Source: Gordionus sp. m RMFG-2023 (taxonomy: Eukaryota; Nematomorpha; Gordioida; Chordodea; Parachordodidae). Taken from it: a DNA stretch of 64,000 nt. The stretch is taken from contig NC_088776.1 in the NCBI RefSeq assembly GCF_954871325.1, positions 34,396,508-34,460,507 of the forward strand. Direction: 5' to 3'. Under the pieces are notes generated by a model that was given only the letters and a program-made list of their open reading frames with translations, was not told the origin of the DNA and did no database searches. Position numbers and translations under genes: made by a program. Below, one piece after another: positions 11,760 to 23,108 of the stretch (the first letter of the stretch is position 1; the number at the start of each line of letters is the position of its first letter).

Positions 11760-13310
11760 CCAAATAGGACAACCATTAGTCGGGGTGCACTAGACGATGT
11801 TTATTTATCTATAACGGCGTATGTTTTAAATTTGATTGATTCTGGACCAAAATTTTGTTCTATCACTTTTGATTTATGGACCGATCATTTCTAGTGTCGA
11901 AATTATATGGCATTTAGTCTTCATCATTTAGATGAAAATTTTGATTTAAAATATTTTACCCTAGAAACTAGAATTGTAACTCTAAAGCATTCTGGGGAAA
12001 CAATATTATCTGAGATTGATAGTATTGAAGAGGAGTTTCATTTAAAAGCCAAAATAATACAATGGTAACTGATGATGAGGCCAATGTCAAAAGAAGCGTC
12101 AGATTAGGGGTTATGAGCATCATTTATGCTTAGGGCATGGACTTCATAATTTGGTTACAGTTGATGGATAAAAAAAAGTTACCAAATTGATATTCTCATT
12201 AAAAAAATTATTTGAGCCCTCAGATATCGAGTAGCTGATTTGGAATGTGAAATTGAGGCTGAACATCGTGAATGTGTGCAGTCAATTTATGAGACAGGTA
12301 ATATCTTGGATATTGATGATTCTGATCCATACCTTGATGACCATTTTTATGTCTGATGAATCGGATTATAGAAAGGGCATTGCACCAACCAATCTAATTC
12401 ATGCAAAAATTTTAAAATTAAATTGCCCTACCCGCTGGCATAGCATATTAATTATGCAAGAAAGTGTTCTCATTGTAAACAAAATTCTTATAAATAATGT
12501 TCTAAATAAAATAGGAAAACAATCTTTAAAACTCTTTAATATTGAATGGGATATGATTGATGAGCTTTACGCATTATTAAATCCATTCCGAGAGTCGGTG
12601 GAATTTCTTTCCTCCCAAAAAGAATCTAATAAACTTAGGGTTATTATTTCGCAGTGAAATAGAAGCTCATATACAAAACAATAGATCTGATTGCTCAGAT
12701 ATTATATGCTTAAAAGAAAATATGAAAAATAAACTTGACCATAGGTTTCCCATTACTGAACTTCAAGTTATTTTATTTATATTTTAAACATTGGATATTA
12801 GCAACTCTACTTGATCCCAGATTTCAAAATCTTAGTTGTTTTAGAATATTTAAATTCGAATTCTAGGACATCATTGCAATTTTTAATTCGATATGTAAAA
12901 CTTTTAGAACATGATAGTAATGCACAGAGTGAAATTCAAGTTGAGGATAATGGTCAAACATCAAACTCTTATATAGCTAAATTAGCTCGTAAACATTCCC
13001 TTCTTATTAACGACTATAACAATATTAGTAATCTTAAACAAGAATGGCATATTTTGCTCAGCCAAAATAATATCCCAGAAGAGGATGCATTAATCTTTTG
13101 GAAGAAAAAGCGACTGGAACTTCCTATGCTTGCTAATTTAGCTAGGAAGGTTCTTTGTATACCTGCAACCAGTACACCCAGCGAAAGAATTTTTTCCATT
13201 GCTGGATTAATACTCAATGCTAAAAGGACTTCTTTATGTTCCACAAATCTTGATTAAATACTGTTTATTCATGACAATTATAATTTTGATAAATCTGAAT
13301 TCTGACTTAT
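11760..13310 (+). pseudogene. hAT transposase remnant
   Basis: Recognisable hAT pieces in order are: DLWTDHF (near 11870, the first catalytic Asp block), a TDDEANVKRS stretch near 12070 (second Asp block), LNCPTRWHSILIMQESV in the 12247-12657 frame (the TRW motif), and the C-terminal dimerisation region at 12811-13257 with LARKVLCIPATSTPSERIFS and TSLCSTNLD. The pieces lie in different frames with stops between them, for example a TAG inside the first Asp block and a TGA ending the 12247 frame. The protein is therefore broken in at least four places and is not functional. Confidence 0.85.
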
Positions 13311-13734
13311 TATATTTCATACTTTATATTTTGCCTGCATTCCAAATTTATTTTAATTATAATAAAAATCAATAGTATATTTCTTATGTGTTGTTGATGT
13401 GTCTCTGATCTGAGTTAAAATACAATTCCTTAGTCTATTTTTGAGAATGAGAAAATACATAAATTTAAATTGGAGTGAGACAGGAAATAATTTAAGATCA
13501 ATTAAACTATGTTAACAATGTGTTAGAAAAGATTGCCTAAATAAACTATAAAAAATGTAATACATTAATTTATAAATTAAATTCATTAAAAAATATATTG
13601 ATTTATAAATTAAATTCATTAAAAAAAAATTTTAAAATAAATATTGCGACGCCGAACGCCGATATTTAAAAAAACCGCCGCCGTTGATTGAGACATCGGC
13701 GCACAGGTCTAGCCCATACTAAACAGCTTTTGAA

Positions 13735-14310
13735 AAAATTCGGCTCAGGCTCAAGCCGGCTGGCTTAGCCGTTGGCTCACTCAAGCCAATTAATGAGGCG
13801 AAATTTATTTAATTGAGATTAGTGTTAGTGTTGCTAAAAGGCTGAGCCAAGCCGGCTTAGTTCTAAACTCAGCCAGTTTTTGAGTCGAAATTTGACTAAG
13901 GTTCAAGCCTCCTCATTGATCCATTTTAGTTGGCTGGTTCGAGTCGGGTCAAGCCGGCAGGAGTTGCCTCAAGCCGTCTTATAAGCCAAAATTTATTTAT
14001 TTGAGATTAGTGTTGTTAAACGGCTTATTTATTTATTTGAGATTAATGTTGTTAAACCGTTTAGCCCTAAAGTTATCTAGTTTTTGAGTCGAAAATTGAC
14101 TCAAGCCGGCTTAGCCCTAAACTCATCTAGTTTTTGAGTCGAAAATTGACTCAAGCCGGCTCTTTGAGCCAAATTAGTAGGCTGGCTCGAGTCGGCTCAT
14201 TACTTGGCTCAAGCCGACTTTTGAGCCCAAATTTATTTTTAAACGTCTGAGACAAGCCGGCTTAGCCCTAAATTCAGCTTGTTTTTGAGTCAAAAATTGA
14301 CTGAGGCTCA
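13735..14310. repeat. Array of GCCGGC-centred palindromic repeats
   Basis: Six or more imperfect copies of a ~60-bp unit are seen, including GCTCAAGCCGGCTTAGCC, AACTCATCTAGTTTTTGAGTC and GAAAATTGACTCAAG. Each copy contains the palindrome AAGCCGGCTT or a variant. A short counterpart, GAGCCGGCTTGAGCC, lies at the other end of the fold-back element (about 19710-19730). Confidence 0.8.
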
Positions 14311-15499
14311 AGCCAAAAGAAAAATCTCATAATTAAAAAAGATCTACGACACATATTGCATCGGTATGGCAGACTTGTTTTTTTCTACCCGCATTATGAA
14401 ATTGCAAAAAGTATATTTTATTTCTGACTATAATAAGTGTTATTTAGGCAAAACTCATTCACAAGTTGCTTAATCATTTTGAGTATAACACCTACTATTC
14501 ATTTTAAAAAAAAGATTATGGATATTAAATAATCGGAATCAGCTATAAAAAAAATAACATAAAAAAGGATTTGATTCATTTTTTATTTATTATTATATTA
14601 AATTTGTTTAATGTAATTTTATAAATTATTATTTATTCTTATTTACCCATGCTATAAATGGAAAAAAACATAAATTTAGAATTTATAAATAAATTATTTA
14701 TACCCCTCATTATATTTTTAAATACTATTTAATTTTTTTGTTTTTAAATTTTATTTGTACATGTTATTTTATAGGTATATAAATTAAAATATAAATCATT
14801 TTTTTCTTTTAAGCTAAAGATATTTAGATAAATAATCTTTCATTAACTCAACATTTTATTTCTTTTTTTTCTCATATAATTTGATGTAAATATTTTTTAA
14901 TTTTTCTTATTAAACATTTTTAAAGGTGGTTATTAAGTATTATAAATTTTTAACTGAATTTTTTGATATTAATATCAGATAGCTGCAGAGGTAATTTGCA
15001 TGGCCCGAATTTTTAAAATAGAAAAATTTCGTACAGTATCCTATTTTCAAAAAAAAAATTAGGCCTGGCAAGGATTTTTTTAAAAATATTTAGACATAGT
15101 CCATGATTTATATACTCAGGGCCGGCTCGTCCCGGACTTTTTTAATGTTAATTTTGGTCTAACCACCATCTTTCAATCGCTTAAGTTGTTATTGATATTT
15201 CTATCTTCAATATCAACAAAGATTTTACCTTATAATATATATATACATTTTGTTGAACATATTTTGATTTGATAAGAATTTTAAATCTTCTTTGTAAATA
15301 ATTCATTTTTGAGGAATTCTTTTGAGAATTTTATTATAAATAAACAATCTTTTAACTAAATCTTTTATAGTTTTTTTTAATTATCTTTGTGAAATTATCT
15401 ATTTTATTAGTATATTAAAAGATGTGGTTTTTTCTAAATAATTTTTTAAAAAATATTTATATCTTTTTTATGTTATTTTATATGATCTTTTTAACGAAA

Positions 15500-16158
15500 A
15501 TATTTAATATGACAATTGTGATATTCGTTATTTTTGAAACTTTTTGACATAAAGGATAAGATAATATTTATAATGTAAAGATGACAAATTATATTCAATG
15601 AAGATGTTCCTTGGAAAACTCACAATTATCATAATCAATATTTTTAAACATATTAGATATTTTTGACGCTAATGGACAAAAATACATATTTTTAACATGG
15701 TAAATTAAAATTTCAATTAAGATGTAACCTAGATAAGTGACAATTGTCATAATCGTTATTTTTAAAATTTATAGAACTTTTTTGACGCAAATGGATATAA
15801 ATATAGGTTGTAACATGTTAAATTAAAATTTCAGTGAAGATACTATAGATAAGTGACAATTGTCATAATCGTTTTTTAACGCAAATGGGTAAAAATATAT
15901 ATTGTAAACATGTTAAATTCCTACATCTTCGTGAAATTTAAACTTGAGATTTTTTACAATATATTTTAACCCATTTGGGTCAAAAAAATTCAAAAATAAC
16001 GAATAGACAATTGCTTCTTATCTATACATCTTTACTGAAGTTTTATTTTAACATGTATGCAATCTATATTTTTGCTCATTTTTGAGTCAAAAAACTTAAA
16101 ATAACTATTGTTACTTTTCCATGGTACATCTTCATGAAATTTTAATTTAATATGTTTA
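15500..16158. repeat. TGACAATTGTCA satellite, left arm with an orientation switch
   Basis: Units of about 115-125 bp contain AATATATATTGTAAACATG, TTTCAGTGAAGATG, AAGTGACAATTGTCATAATC and a TTTTTGACGCAAATGG segment. They run in + orientation to about 15925 and then continue inverted from about 15930. The switch point is the centre of the fold-back. The unit is the same family as the arrays at 34.7-35.6 kb and 43.2-44.7 kb. Confidence 0.8.
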
Positions 16159-16159
16159 C

Positions 16160-18369
16160 TAGAGGTGGGCCGGGCTTAATTTTTCATTCACGCCCGCCCG
16201 CTCACGGTGGTAATAAAAAAAATATCATGCCCATTCACGCTTAACACTAAAAATTTTCGACCCGACCCGCCCGCTCACGGTGGTAATAAAAAAAATATCA
16301 CGCCCATTCACGCTTAACACTAAAAAAATTTCCCGCTCACGACAAGCAATATTCTGATTCACGCCCGTAATGCCCGAAAATTCACGGTGTTTTTTAATTT
16401 TTCAAAACTATTGCTATAATTTTACACTTTTTTAAATTCATTCTATTTATTTCTCTAATTTCATAATCCATATTAATAACAAAAATAAATACAATCTATA
16501 AATCGAAATTTATTTGGAAATAGAAGAATGTCCAACTTTTTTTATTTCAATTGTGTAAGCCTTTCCTCTAGCAAGAGATTGGCTACAGAAAATAACCTTT
16601 CACTAGAAGCCGAACTTGCAGCTGATAAATTCTATTCAATAATTTTCTCAAAAAAGGAAATGAATATTCCTGCTTCCAAAACTTCAAAATAATGTCGTTA
16701 TTTATCTTATATGAATCTTTTAAGTCCATCCTCACAGCTTTCATCGGTGATGTTGATGCTTCATCTCATCTAGAAATATGCGGTCTTTTATGAGTGTAGG
16801 ATGAATTAAGAAAGTGATAGTTGGTATTGATCATTTTGAATATACGGTTTTTTTATAAGTTTAGGACAAGTTAGGAAAGTTATAAATGGTAGTTGGCATC
16901 GACTTATGCATATCATCTAATTTTATATAATTTAGCATTTTTAAGATTGTTTTATATATATCATTTTCTTCTTTTATTAAAAACTTGTCTTTTGAAATTC
17001 GGATCTAGAATTAAGCCTACCTTATGTAGTGGCTGCATAATAATCTTTTAAAAGAAATCTTGTTCTGTATTTTAAGGTTTTGATTATTATTGTATCACGT
17101 TTAGAAGGTTAACAAAATTTTAATAATTTTTGTTTCCATAGAAAAACTTTATTTATTGTGGGACGAGAATCTGCTCTCAGATTATCCGAGCATTCTTTAA
17201 ATATTGATAAAAATTTATCTAACTCGCGTATGATATTGATATCAATTGTGGCTAATTTATTTAATTTTTGCTTGTTATACAAGTACGCCTGTATTTCAGA
17301 ATATGATTTTAAGAAACTCTGTATCATGATATATACAGAGTTCCATCTCGTTATTCTCGCTATTATTGTTTAAGGGTGTGGCTTAGTTTGATATTAGCTG
17401 TAGATTGTTTGAAATATTGTACTATTTTTTACACCATTTATATTTAAGGCTATTTCAGTTAAACAATTGTCAAAAATATAATGCATAATATTATTTAGTA
17501 TATGGCATAAACATGCTAGCGTTTGGTCATCTTTGAATGCACTTATAAGATTTGCTCCGTTATCAATTACAACTATACATTTATTTAAGTAATTTTCTAC
17601 TTCTGTATATTCTCCTAAAATTGAATTGACTACACTAATTTTGACGTTTTTTTCATCCATTGCCCTTGTGGCCAAAACAAATGTTTTTAATTAAAATCCT
17701 TAATGATATTATGTCCTATAATGGTTTAAAAACTTAGATTTTTATAGTCATCCGTCCAAATATCAGTGATTATGGACAATGATCATGCTTTTAATCTAAA
17801 ATTATATTTCATGGTATATTTTTGGACCTATAGTATTCATGAGAGTTTTCCGGTTCACAACTTTTATATTTTGTTATCCATATGTAACATCAACATTTAT
17901 CTCTTGACCTAGCTTGTAAAATCCTTCACTTTCTGTTGCATTTAAAGATTGAAGATCTTTACAAATAAAATATAACAGACTTTTCTGTAAAAGGTTTAAC
18001 ATAAAGTCTCACGATAAGAAACACCTAAACATAAAAAGAAAATAGAACTAACAAATTGATACCGGATGTTGTTTATAAAATGCGGAAGATTTTTAATTTT
18101 CATAAATTATTCTTTTTTAAAAAAGAACTAAATTAAATAAGAAAATATATAATATTATTATAAAATTGCAAATTTATATTTATAAAAAACAATTATAAAA
18201 ATTAAAATTTCCGTGATTCACGGGAAATTTATGTTCACGCCCGATCACGCCCGCGGAAAATTTTGGGAAGGCCCGTCACGCCTTTGAATTTAAAATTTAT
18301 TCACACTCACGCCTGACCCACCATGGCAGGATGGGTCACGCCTAATTTCATGGCCCGCTCCCACCTCTA
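16160..18369 (-). mobile_element. hAT element nested in the satellite array
   Basis: The left end TAGAGGTGGGCCGGGC is inverted at the right end (GGCCCGCTCCCACCTCTA). Flanks are an exact 8-bp duplication ATGTTTAC (16152-16159 and 18370-18377). Subterminal GC-rich blocks with TCACGCCCGCCCGCTCACGG, repeated twice near the left end, match TTCACGCCCGATCACGCCCG near the right. A broken transposase lies inside on the - strand. The exact target duplication implies a fairly recent insertion compared with the array it interrupts. Confidence 0.92.
16537..17700 (-). pseudogene. hAT transposase remnant (hobo-like)
   Basis: On the - strand, 17675-17394 encodes CIVVIDNGANLISAFKDD followed by LACLCHILNNIMHYIF. 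This is the second catalytic Asp block and the Cys-x-Cys-His motif typical of hobo/Hermes-like hATs. 17327-17109 continues with a helical segment, SFLKSYSEIQAYLYNKQK. The dimerisation end AASSASSERLFSVANLLLEE lies near 16625-16550 and stops with TAA at about 16537. Frames are interrupted between these pieces and no N-terminal BED finger is seen, so it is a broken copy. Confidence 0.8.
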
Positions 18370-18377
18370 ATGTTTAC

Positions 18378-19240
18378 AATCTATATTTTAACCTATTCGT
18401 CAAAAAAATTCAAAAACTTAAAATAATGATTATGACACAATGTTACTTTTCCATGGTACATCTTCATGAAATTTTAATTTAACATGTATACAATCTATAT
18501 TTTAACCCATTCGTCAAAAAAAATTTACAAAAACTTTAAAAATGACAATTGTCACTTTTATATACTACATCTTCATGAAATTTTAATTTAACATGTTTAC
18601 AATATATATTTTTACACATTTGCGTCAAAAAAAATAAATAAACTTTAAAAATAACGATCATGACAATTGTCACTTATCTAGGATTCATCTTCACTGAGTT
18701 TTATTTAAACATGTTAGCAATACTTATTTTAGCCCATTTACATCAAAAAAATTTTAAAAACTTTAAAAATAACGATTATGACAATTGTCACTTATCTGTA
18801 TATCTTCATAAAATTTTAATTTAACATATTTACAATATATATTTTTACCCATTTGCGTCAAAAAAATTAAATAAACTTCAAAAATAACGATTATGACAAT
18901 TGTCACTTATCTAGGGTACATCTTCACTGAAGTTTTATTTAAACATGTTAGCATTACTTATTTTAGCCCATTTACATCAAAAAAAATTTAAAAATAACGA
19001 TTATGACAATTGTCACTTATCTAGTACATCTTCATAAAATTTTAATTTAACATGTTAAAAATACATATTTTTGTCCATTAGCGTCAAAAAAAATATCTTT
19101 AAAAATAACGATTATGATAATTGTCACTTTTATATGTTACATGTTCATTGAATTTATAATTTAACCTCTTTACAATATAAATATGTCAAAAAGTTTCAAA
19201 AATGTTTAAAAAAAACGAATATGACAATTGTCACATTAAA
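18378..19240 (-). repeat. TGACAATTGTCA satellite, right arm (inverted)
   Basis: Seven or so units repeat AACGATTATGACAATTGTCA, GGTACATCTTCA(C)TGAA and TTAACATG(T)TTACAATATAT at about 110-125-bp spacing, in the opposite orientation to 15500-15925. The units directly continue the array cut by the nested hAT: the ATGTTTAC duplication falls within a unit. Confidence 0.85.
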
Positions 19241-20038
19241 ATATTTTCCTTAAAAATACATATAAAATAAAAAAGTTTAATATAAATATTTTTAAAAAAG
19301 ATATTTAGAAAAAACCACCTATATTAATATACAAAAAAATAGATAATTTTACAAAGATGATTAAAAAAAACTATAAAAGATTTCACCTAAAAGATTGTTT
19401 ATTTATAATAAAATTATCCAAAAATTTCCGCAAATACAAAGAAAATTTAAAATTCTTATTATTTTTGAACTTCAAAAATTTTTTTTTGTATCAAATTTTG
19501 GGCGTGTGAAAATCACTAATAAATTATAACAAAAATAATATTACAATAGCAGCATATCATTTTTTTTATTAAAAAAAACATCAAATCAATAAATCTATTT
19601 TCATAATATAATATAAATAATGTTTAAAAAAAATAAATATTTATTATATTGTTATAACATATTTAATAAATAAATAAATTTTGGCTTAAAATTAGACTTG
19701 AGCCAACTCCTGAGCCGGCTTGAGCCTAAGCAACTCGGCTTTTTAAACAACACTAGTTTATAGTCCTGGTTTGTTTAAAGTATTTTGACACATCGTTATT
19801 TTTTCCTCTATTGTCATTTATTTCGTTTTTCTTTTTAAAAATTTTATTTTGCTTTTACTTCATTATTTGGTATAATTTTCATAACGAATATTTTTAAAAG
19901 CTTGGCTGATTTCACACTTAAAGCATAATATCATATTTCCTTGTTTATAACTCGATTTATTTTTTGTTGTTGCCAAAACTAATTGATAAAAAAATAGTTT
20001 TCGAACACTAAAGGTCTTTTTATATTTTCGATTCTGAT

Positions 20039-20201
20039 GGAAGAGAAGAGAAGAGAAGAGAAGAGAAGAGAAGAGAAGAGAAGAGAAGAGAAGAGAAGAA
20101 GAAGAGAAGAGAAGAGAAGAGAAGAGAAGAGAAGAGAAGAGAAGAGAAGAGAAGAGAAGAGAAGAGAAGAGAAGAGAAGAGAAGAGAAGAGAAGAGAAGA
20201 G
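20039..20201. repeat. GAGAA pentanucleotide microsatellite
   Basis: About 32 uninterrupted copies of AGAGA/GAGAA span 163 bp, with one three-base irregularity near 20098-20103 (GAAGAAGAG). Open frames reading Arg-Glu-Glu-Lys or Ser-Leu-Leu-Phe repeats through it on both strands are artefacts of the repeat. Confidence 0.97.
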
Positions 20202-20282
20202 TCTTTTTTTCTTTTCCTTTGTATTGAGCAAAGACCCTCTAGAGGTGTATTATATTTCCTATCGAACGTAGGTTTTTGAAAT

Positions 20283-20700
20283 TTTAATGGGCTTGGGTCT
20301 AAAATATTTTCATTTAAATTTTGCTTATTTAAAAAAAATTTCTTCTAGTAATATTAAATTTCAGTATTGCAGACAAAATAATTACCTAATTACAAATTGG
20401 AAAAAATGTTTGAAACTAATTATGAGCTTGGAAATTTTTCTATTATATATGGGCAGGCTTAAAATTTTTTTATTGCAGGACTGATCAAAAAATATAGGCC
20501 CATGAAGGTCTCTCATACTGGTCATGGAACTCAGGTACCAAATGTTAGCATAGTTGTTAAAATTCGTGTCCCAATTAGGAGCTTACGGTATATTAGAGAT
20601 CTAATTTTTCGTGACCCAAGCCGTGCCCAAACTCAAATTTTTTGTTCCAGTCCAACCAGAGCCAGTCTAAAAAACTGTTTATTAAATATAATAGAAATTT
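20283..20700. repeat. Degenerate GGGCTTGG-type repeats, left block
   Basis: Copies of ATGGGC(T/A)(T/G)GGxTxxAAAATxTTT alternate with TGATCAAAAAATATAGGCCCATG. The same composite recurs at 25430-26480, for example TGATCAAAAAACCAAGACCCATG. The two blocks flank the long-TIR element and the AT-rich segment between, and may be parts of one old element. Confidence 0.5.
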
Positions 20701-20759
20701 TCATACTTCAGATTTTTTATTTGTATTTTCTTTGGTCTCAAATTCTTGAGTTCTAATCT

Positions 20760-23108
20760 TTGCAAAAAATTTTTTTTAATTTGAATCCATTCTACAAACA
20801 ATTTTATAAATGGCTATTTAATTGAATAGATCTTAGCTAAAGCAAATATAATCAAAAGGAAATAATTCATAATAACATATTAATAATCTAGATTTTATGT
20901 TGGCCAAATGTAAAATTTATATTTTTTTTCTTTAAACTGATAGAATGTGATGTATATAGGTAATAGAGTTTTAACTAATCACAATACAAATCACAGGAAA
21001 TTGTTAATTTGGGAAATGGAAATTACGTAAGTGAAATGTGTTAGATGAAAATGATAGTAAGTCTGATTGACATTCCGATGAAACAAAATGATTATTGGGG
21101 AGATATTTTATAATATTTAATTCTGGTCGGGTCGGGTTGCCTCTTATAGCCAAGAAAATAATTTTCAATGTCCGGTAAGGGCAACTTGTGGCTCTAAGTA
21201 CATCATTCTAGCAGCTTATAATAATTCAAAAGTTCTACTAAATTTACTATTAAATCTTATATAATACTGACAAAATTTTTATTTAAGACCAAAGCAAAAT
21301 TTTAAATCATATTTGGAACCTGAAAATAAAATATGTATTACGTATAGATTTATTTAAAAAATTAATTAAGTGTATAATAAATAATTAAACCCTTAAATCA
21401 AAATATAATTGTTTAAATTGATAAAAATAGGATTTATATCAATGAATAAATTAAAATGGTGGGCTATGTGTCAATAAGTTATTTATCTTTTTCCAAAAAT
21501 TGATTTAAATTTTTTTAAAAATATATTACAATTTCGCTCGAATACAAAAATGTCTATTGTCTAACAATATGTAATTAGAATTTATTAAAATTGTTTGAGC
21601 CAGTTTTAGAAAGGGTTTCTCTATTTCTATTTTTACGAGGTCTTTTATTTATTTTAACTAAATTTCGAAGTTGTAGGTCAAGATACTTTTCTGTATCTTG
21701 TTCGTGGGAATGATTCTTTTTAACTCTAAAAATATTTTTCAGCAAAGTCCCACGGCCATAACAGGTTTGTCGAATACATCTGCAATAATAATAATAGTTA
21801 TAATATAATGATCAATTAGCGGCTCTGAATCTAATATAATTTTATTATAAAAATGATAAGAGCGAGCTGGAAAACAAAAACAATTTTTTTTCAAAAAATA
21901 AAAACTAAAAAATTTTAAAAATTAAAAAAAAAATGATTTTTATGCAAATGTTAGTAAAACAGCAGTTTAACAATACATTTTTTTTAGAGTAGAGACCGGG
22001 ATAATGCTATTGATGGGGGAACAGTGTTAACAAGAAAAACTATTTAACCCTTGAGCATAAAAACCTTAAATTTGGTGTGAATATGTATTTTTGGTCAAGA
22101 TACCTCAGATTTAGATAAATTATCAATAAATATAAATTCCTAGCAATTTTATCAGAGGGTTAATATTTAGATTTTTACAGCATCAATGTTTAAATTATCA
22201 AATATATTTTCTTACAATAAAGATCTTATTGAAGAATGGATCCATTATGAGAAGATACAAACTTAATCAAAACTCTGGAGAACAAATTAAGCAATTTTTA
22301 TGCATAAGTAAATATTTGCATTTATATTATTACTAGCTGATAGAACATCAAGTTTGATAAAGAATTAGAATTTTCCTTAATTTGATGATGAATTTGATGA
22401 TGGATAAATTAAATTAAAAACCATGTTTATGAATTATCAATTTTATGAAATATAATACGTCTGTAATTTAGCAACTTGGAAAATCAATGGAATTGTGATC
22501 ATGAAAGCAGAATTTGGTTTTCTTATTTAATACAATTCAATTGCCGTTAGCATAGCTGATATTTTTAAAATTTTGCCATTTATTACCATATTGGCTATCG
22601 TATAGGATAATCCATGTTATGCATGCAACTTTCAACTGAATACCTCTCTTATCTTTTTGAAGATTTGGCCTTTCTACATGCATTCCATAGTTTTGTATAT
22701 CATAATTGTTGAAGGTATGTCATTATAACTTATAACATTTTTGATTAAATGTATAACCTTTTTGTTTTACTTATATATAATTTGACTGATTGAAGTTAAC
22801 CTCTGTTAATTTAGAATAACTTATATTTTTTCTATTGTAATTTAATAACAATGTTTTAAATTTAATTTTATATTTTATACCTAATTAATAAATCATTTGT
22901 TATTTGAAGGGGTGGTGGTTTGTTTAAAATTAAAATGAACATATTTTCACTGATTTTGCCATGGTACTTTAATATGTAATCATGAATTTCATATAAATAC
23001 CAGGAGCTAACCAGTAGAATGATGTTTGATGATAAATTTGAAAAATATTCCCAATAATATAAAATGGCAAAAAAATGTACAAATTAGACAGATATAATTC
23101 TTATAAAC
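20760..23108. other. AT-rich stretch without recognisable gene
   Basis: No open frame of note, no paired ends and no RNA gene is seen. A GC-richer spot, GGTCGGGTCGGGTTGCC, lies near 21126, and a TTATTGAAGAATGGATCC stretch near 22230. Neither belongs to anything I recognise. Confidence 0.4.

Larger units (their letters stand above)
10159..13711 (+). mobile_element. hAT element with decayed transposase and a nested MITE
   Basis: The left end TAGATCTGTGC is inverted at the right end as GCACAGGTCTA. The flanks GCCCATAT (10151-10158) and GCCCATAC (13712-13719) are an 8-bp target duplication with one mismatch. Subterminal motifs GCCGATTGAGA / ATCGGCG occur on both sides. A transposase remnant lies at 11760-13310 and a MITE at 10803-11025. 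The region between 11040 and 11640 holds three to four imperfect copies of a block with CATTCCAGCTCTAATTATTTTG, spaced about 120-130 bp apart. Confidence 0.85.
13720..19755. mobile_element. Large fold-back hAT relative built of satellite arrays, no transposase
   Basis: The right end AACAACACTA at 19755 is the inverse of TAGTGTTGTTAA. The best left candidate is TAGTGTTGTTAAACGG at 14008, with degenerate end-like copies near 13826 and 14037. No matching 8-bp flanks were found, so the left edge is uncertain. Outer segments carry AAGCCGGCTT palindromes. Inner segments carry a satellite with TGACAATTGTCA in + orientation at 15500-15925 and inverted from 15930 to 19240. Beyond the satellite, 15290-15480 and 19240-19460 are also inverted copies, including AAAGATTGTTTATTTATAAT and its inverse. 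The right arm is split by the hAT at 16160-18369. No transposase of its own is visible, so it would depend on a relative. Confidence 0.65.

Noticed and set aside
13014-13244. Open frame on the - strand opposite the hAT C-terminus
   Set aside because: It is the antisense of the recognisable transposase dimerisation region.
19863-20279. Overlapping open frames encoding Ser-Leu-Leu-Phe and Arg-Glu-Glu-Lys repeats on opposite strands
   Set aside because: They are translations of the GAGAA microsatellite; a pentanucleotide array without a stop is open in all frames.
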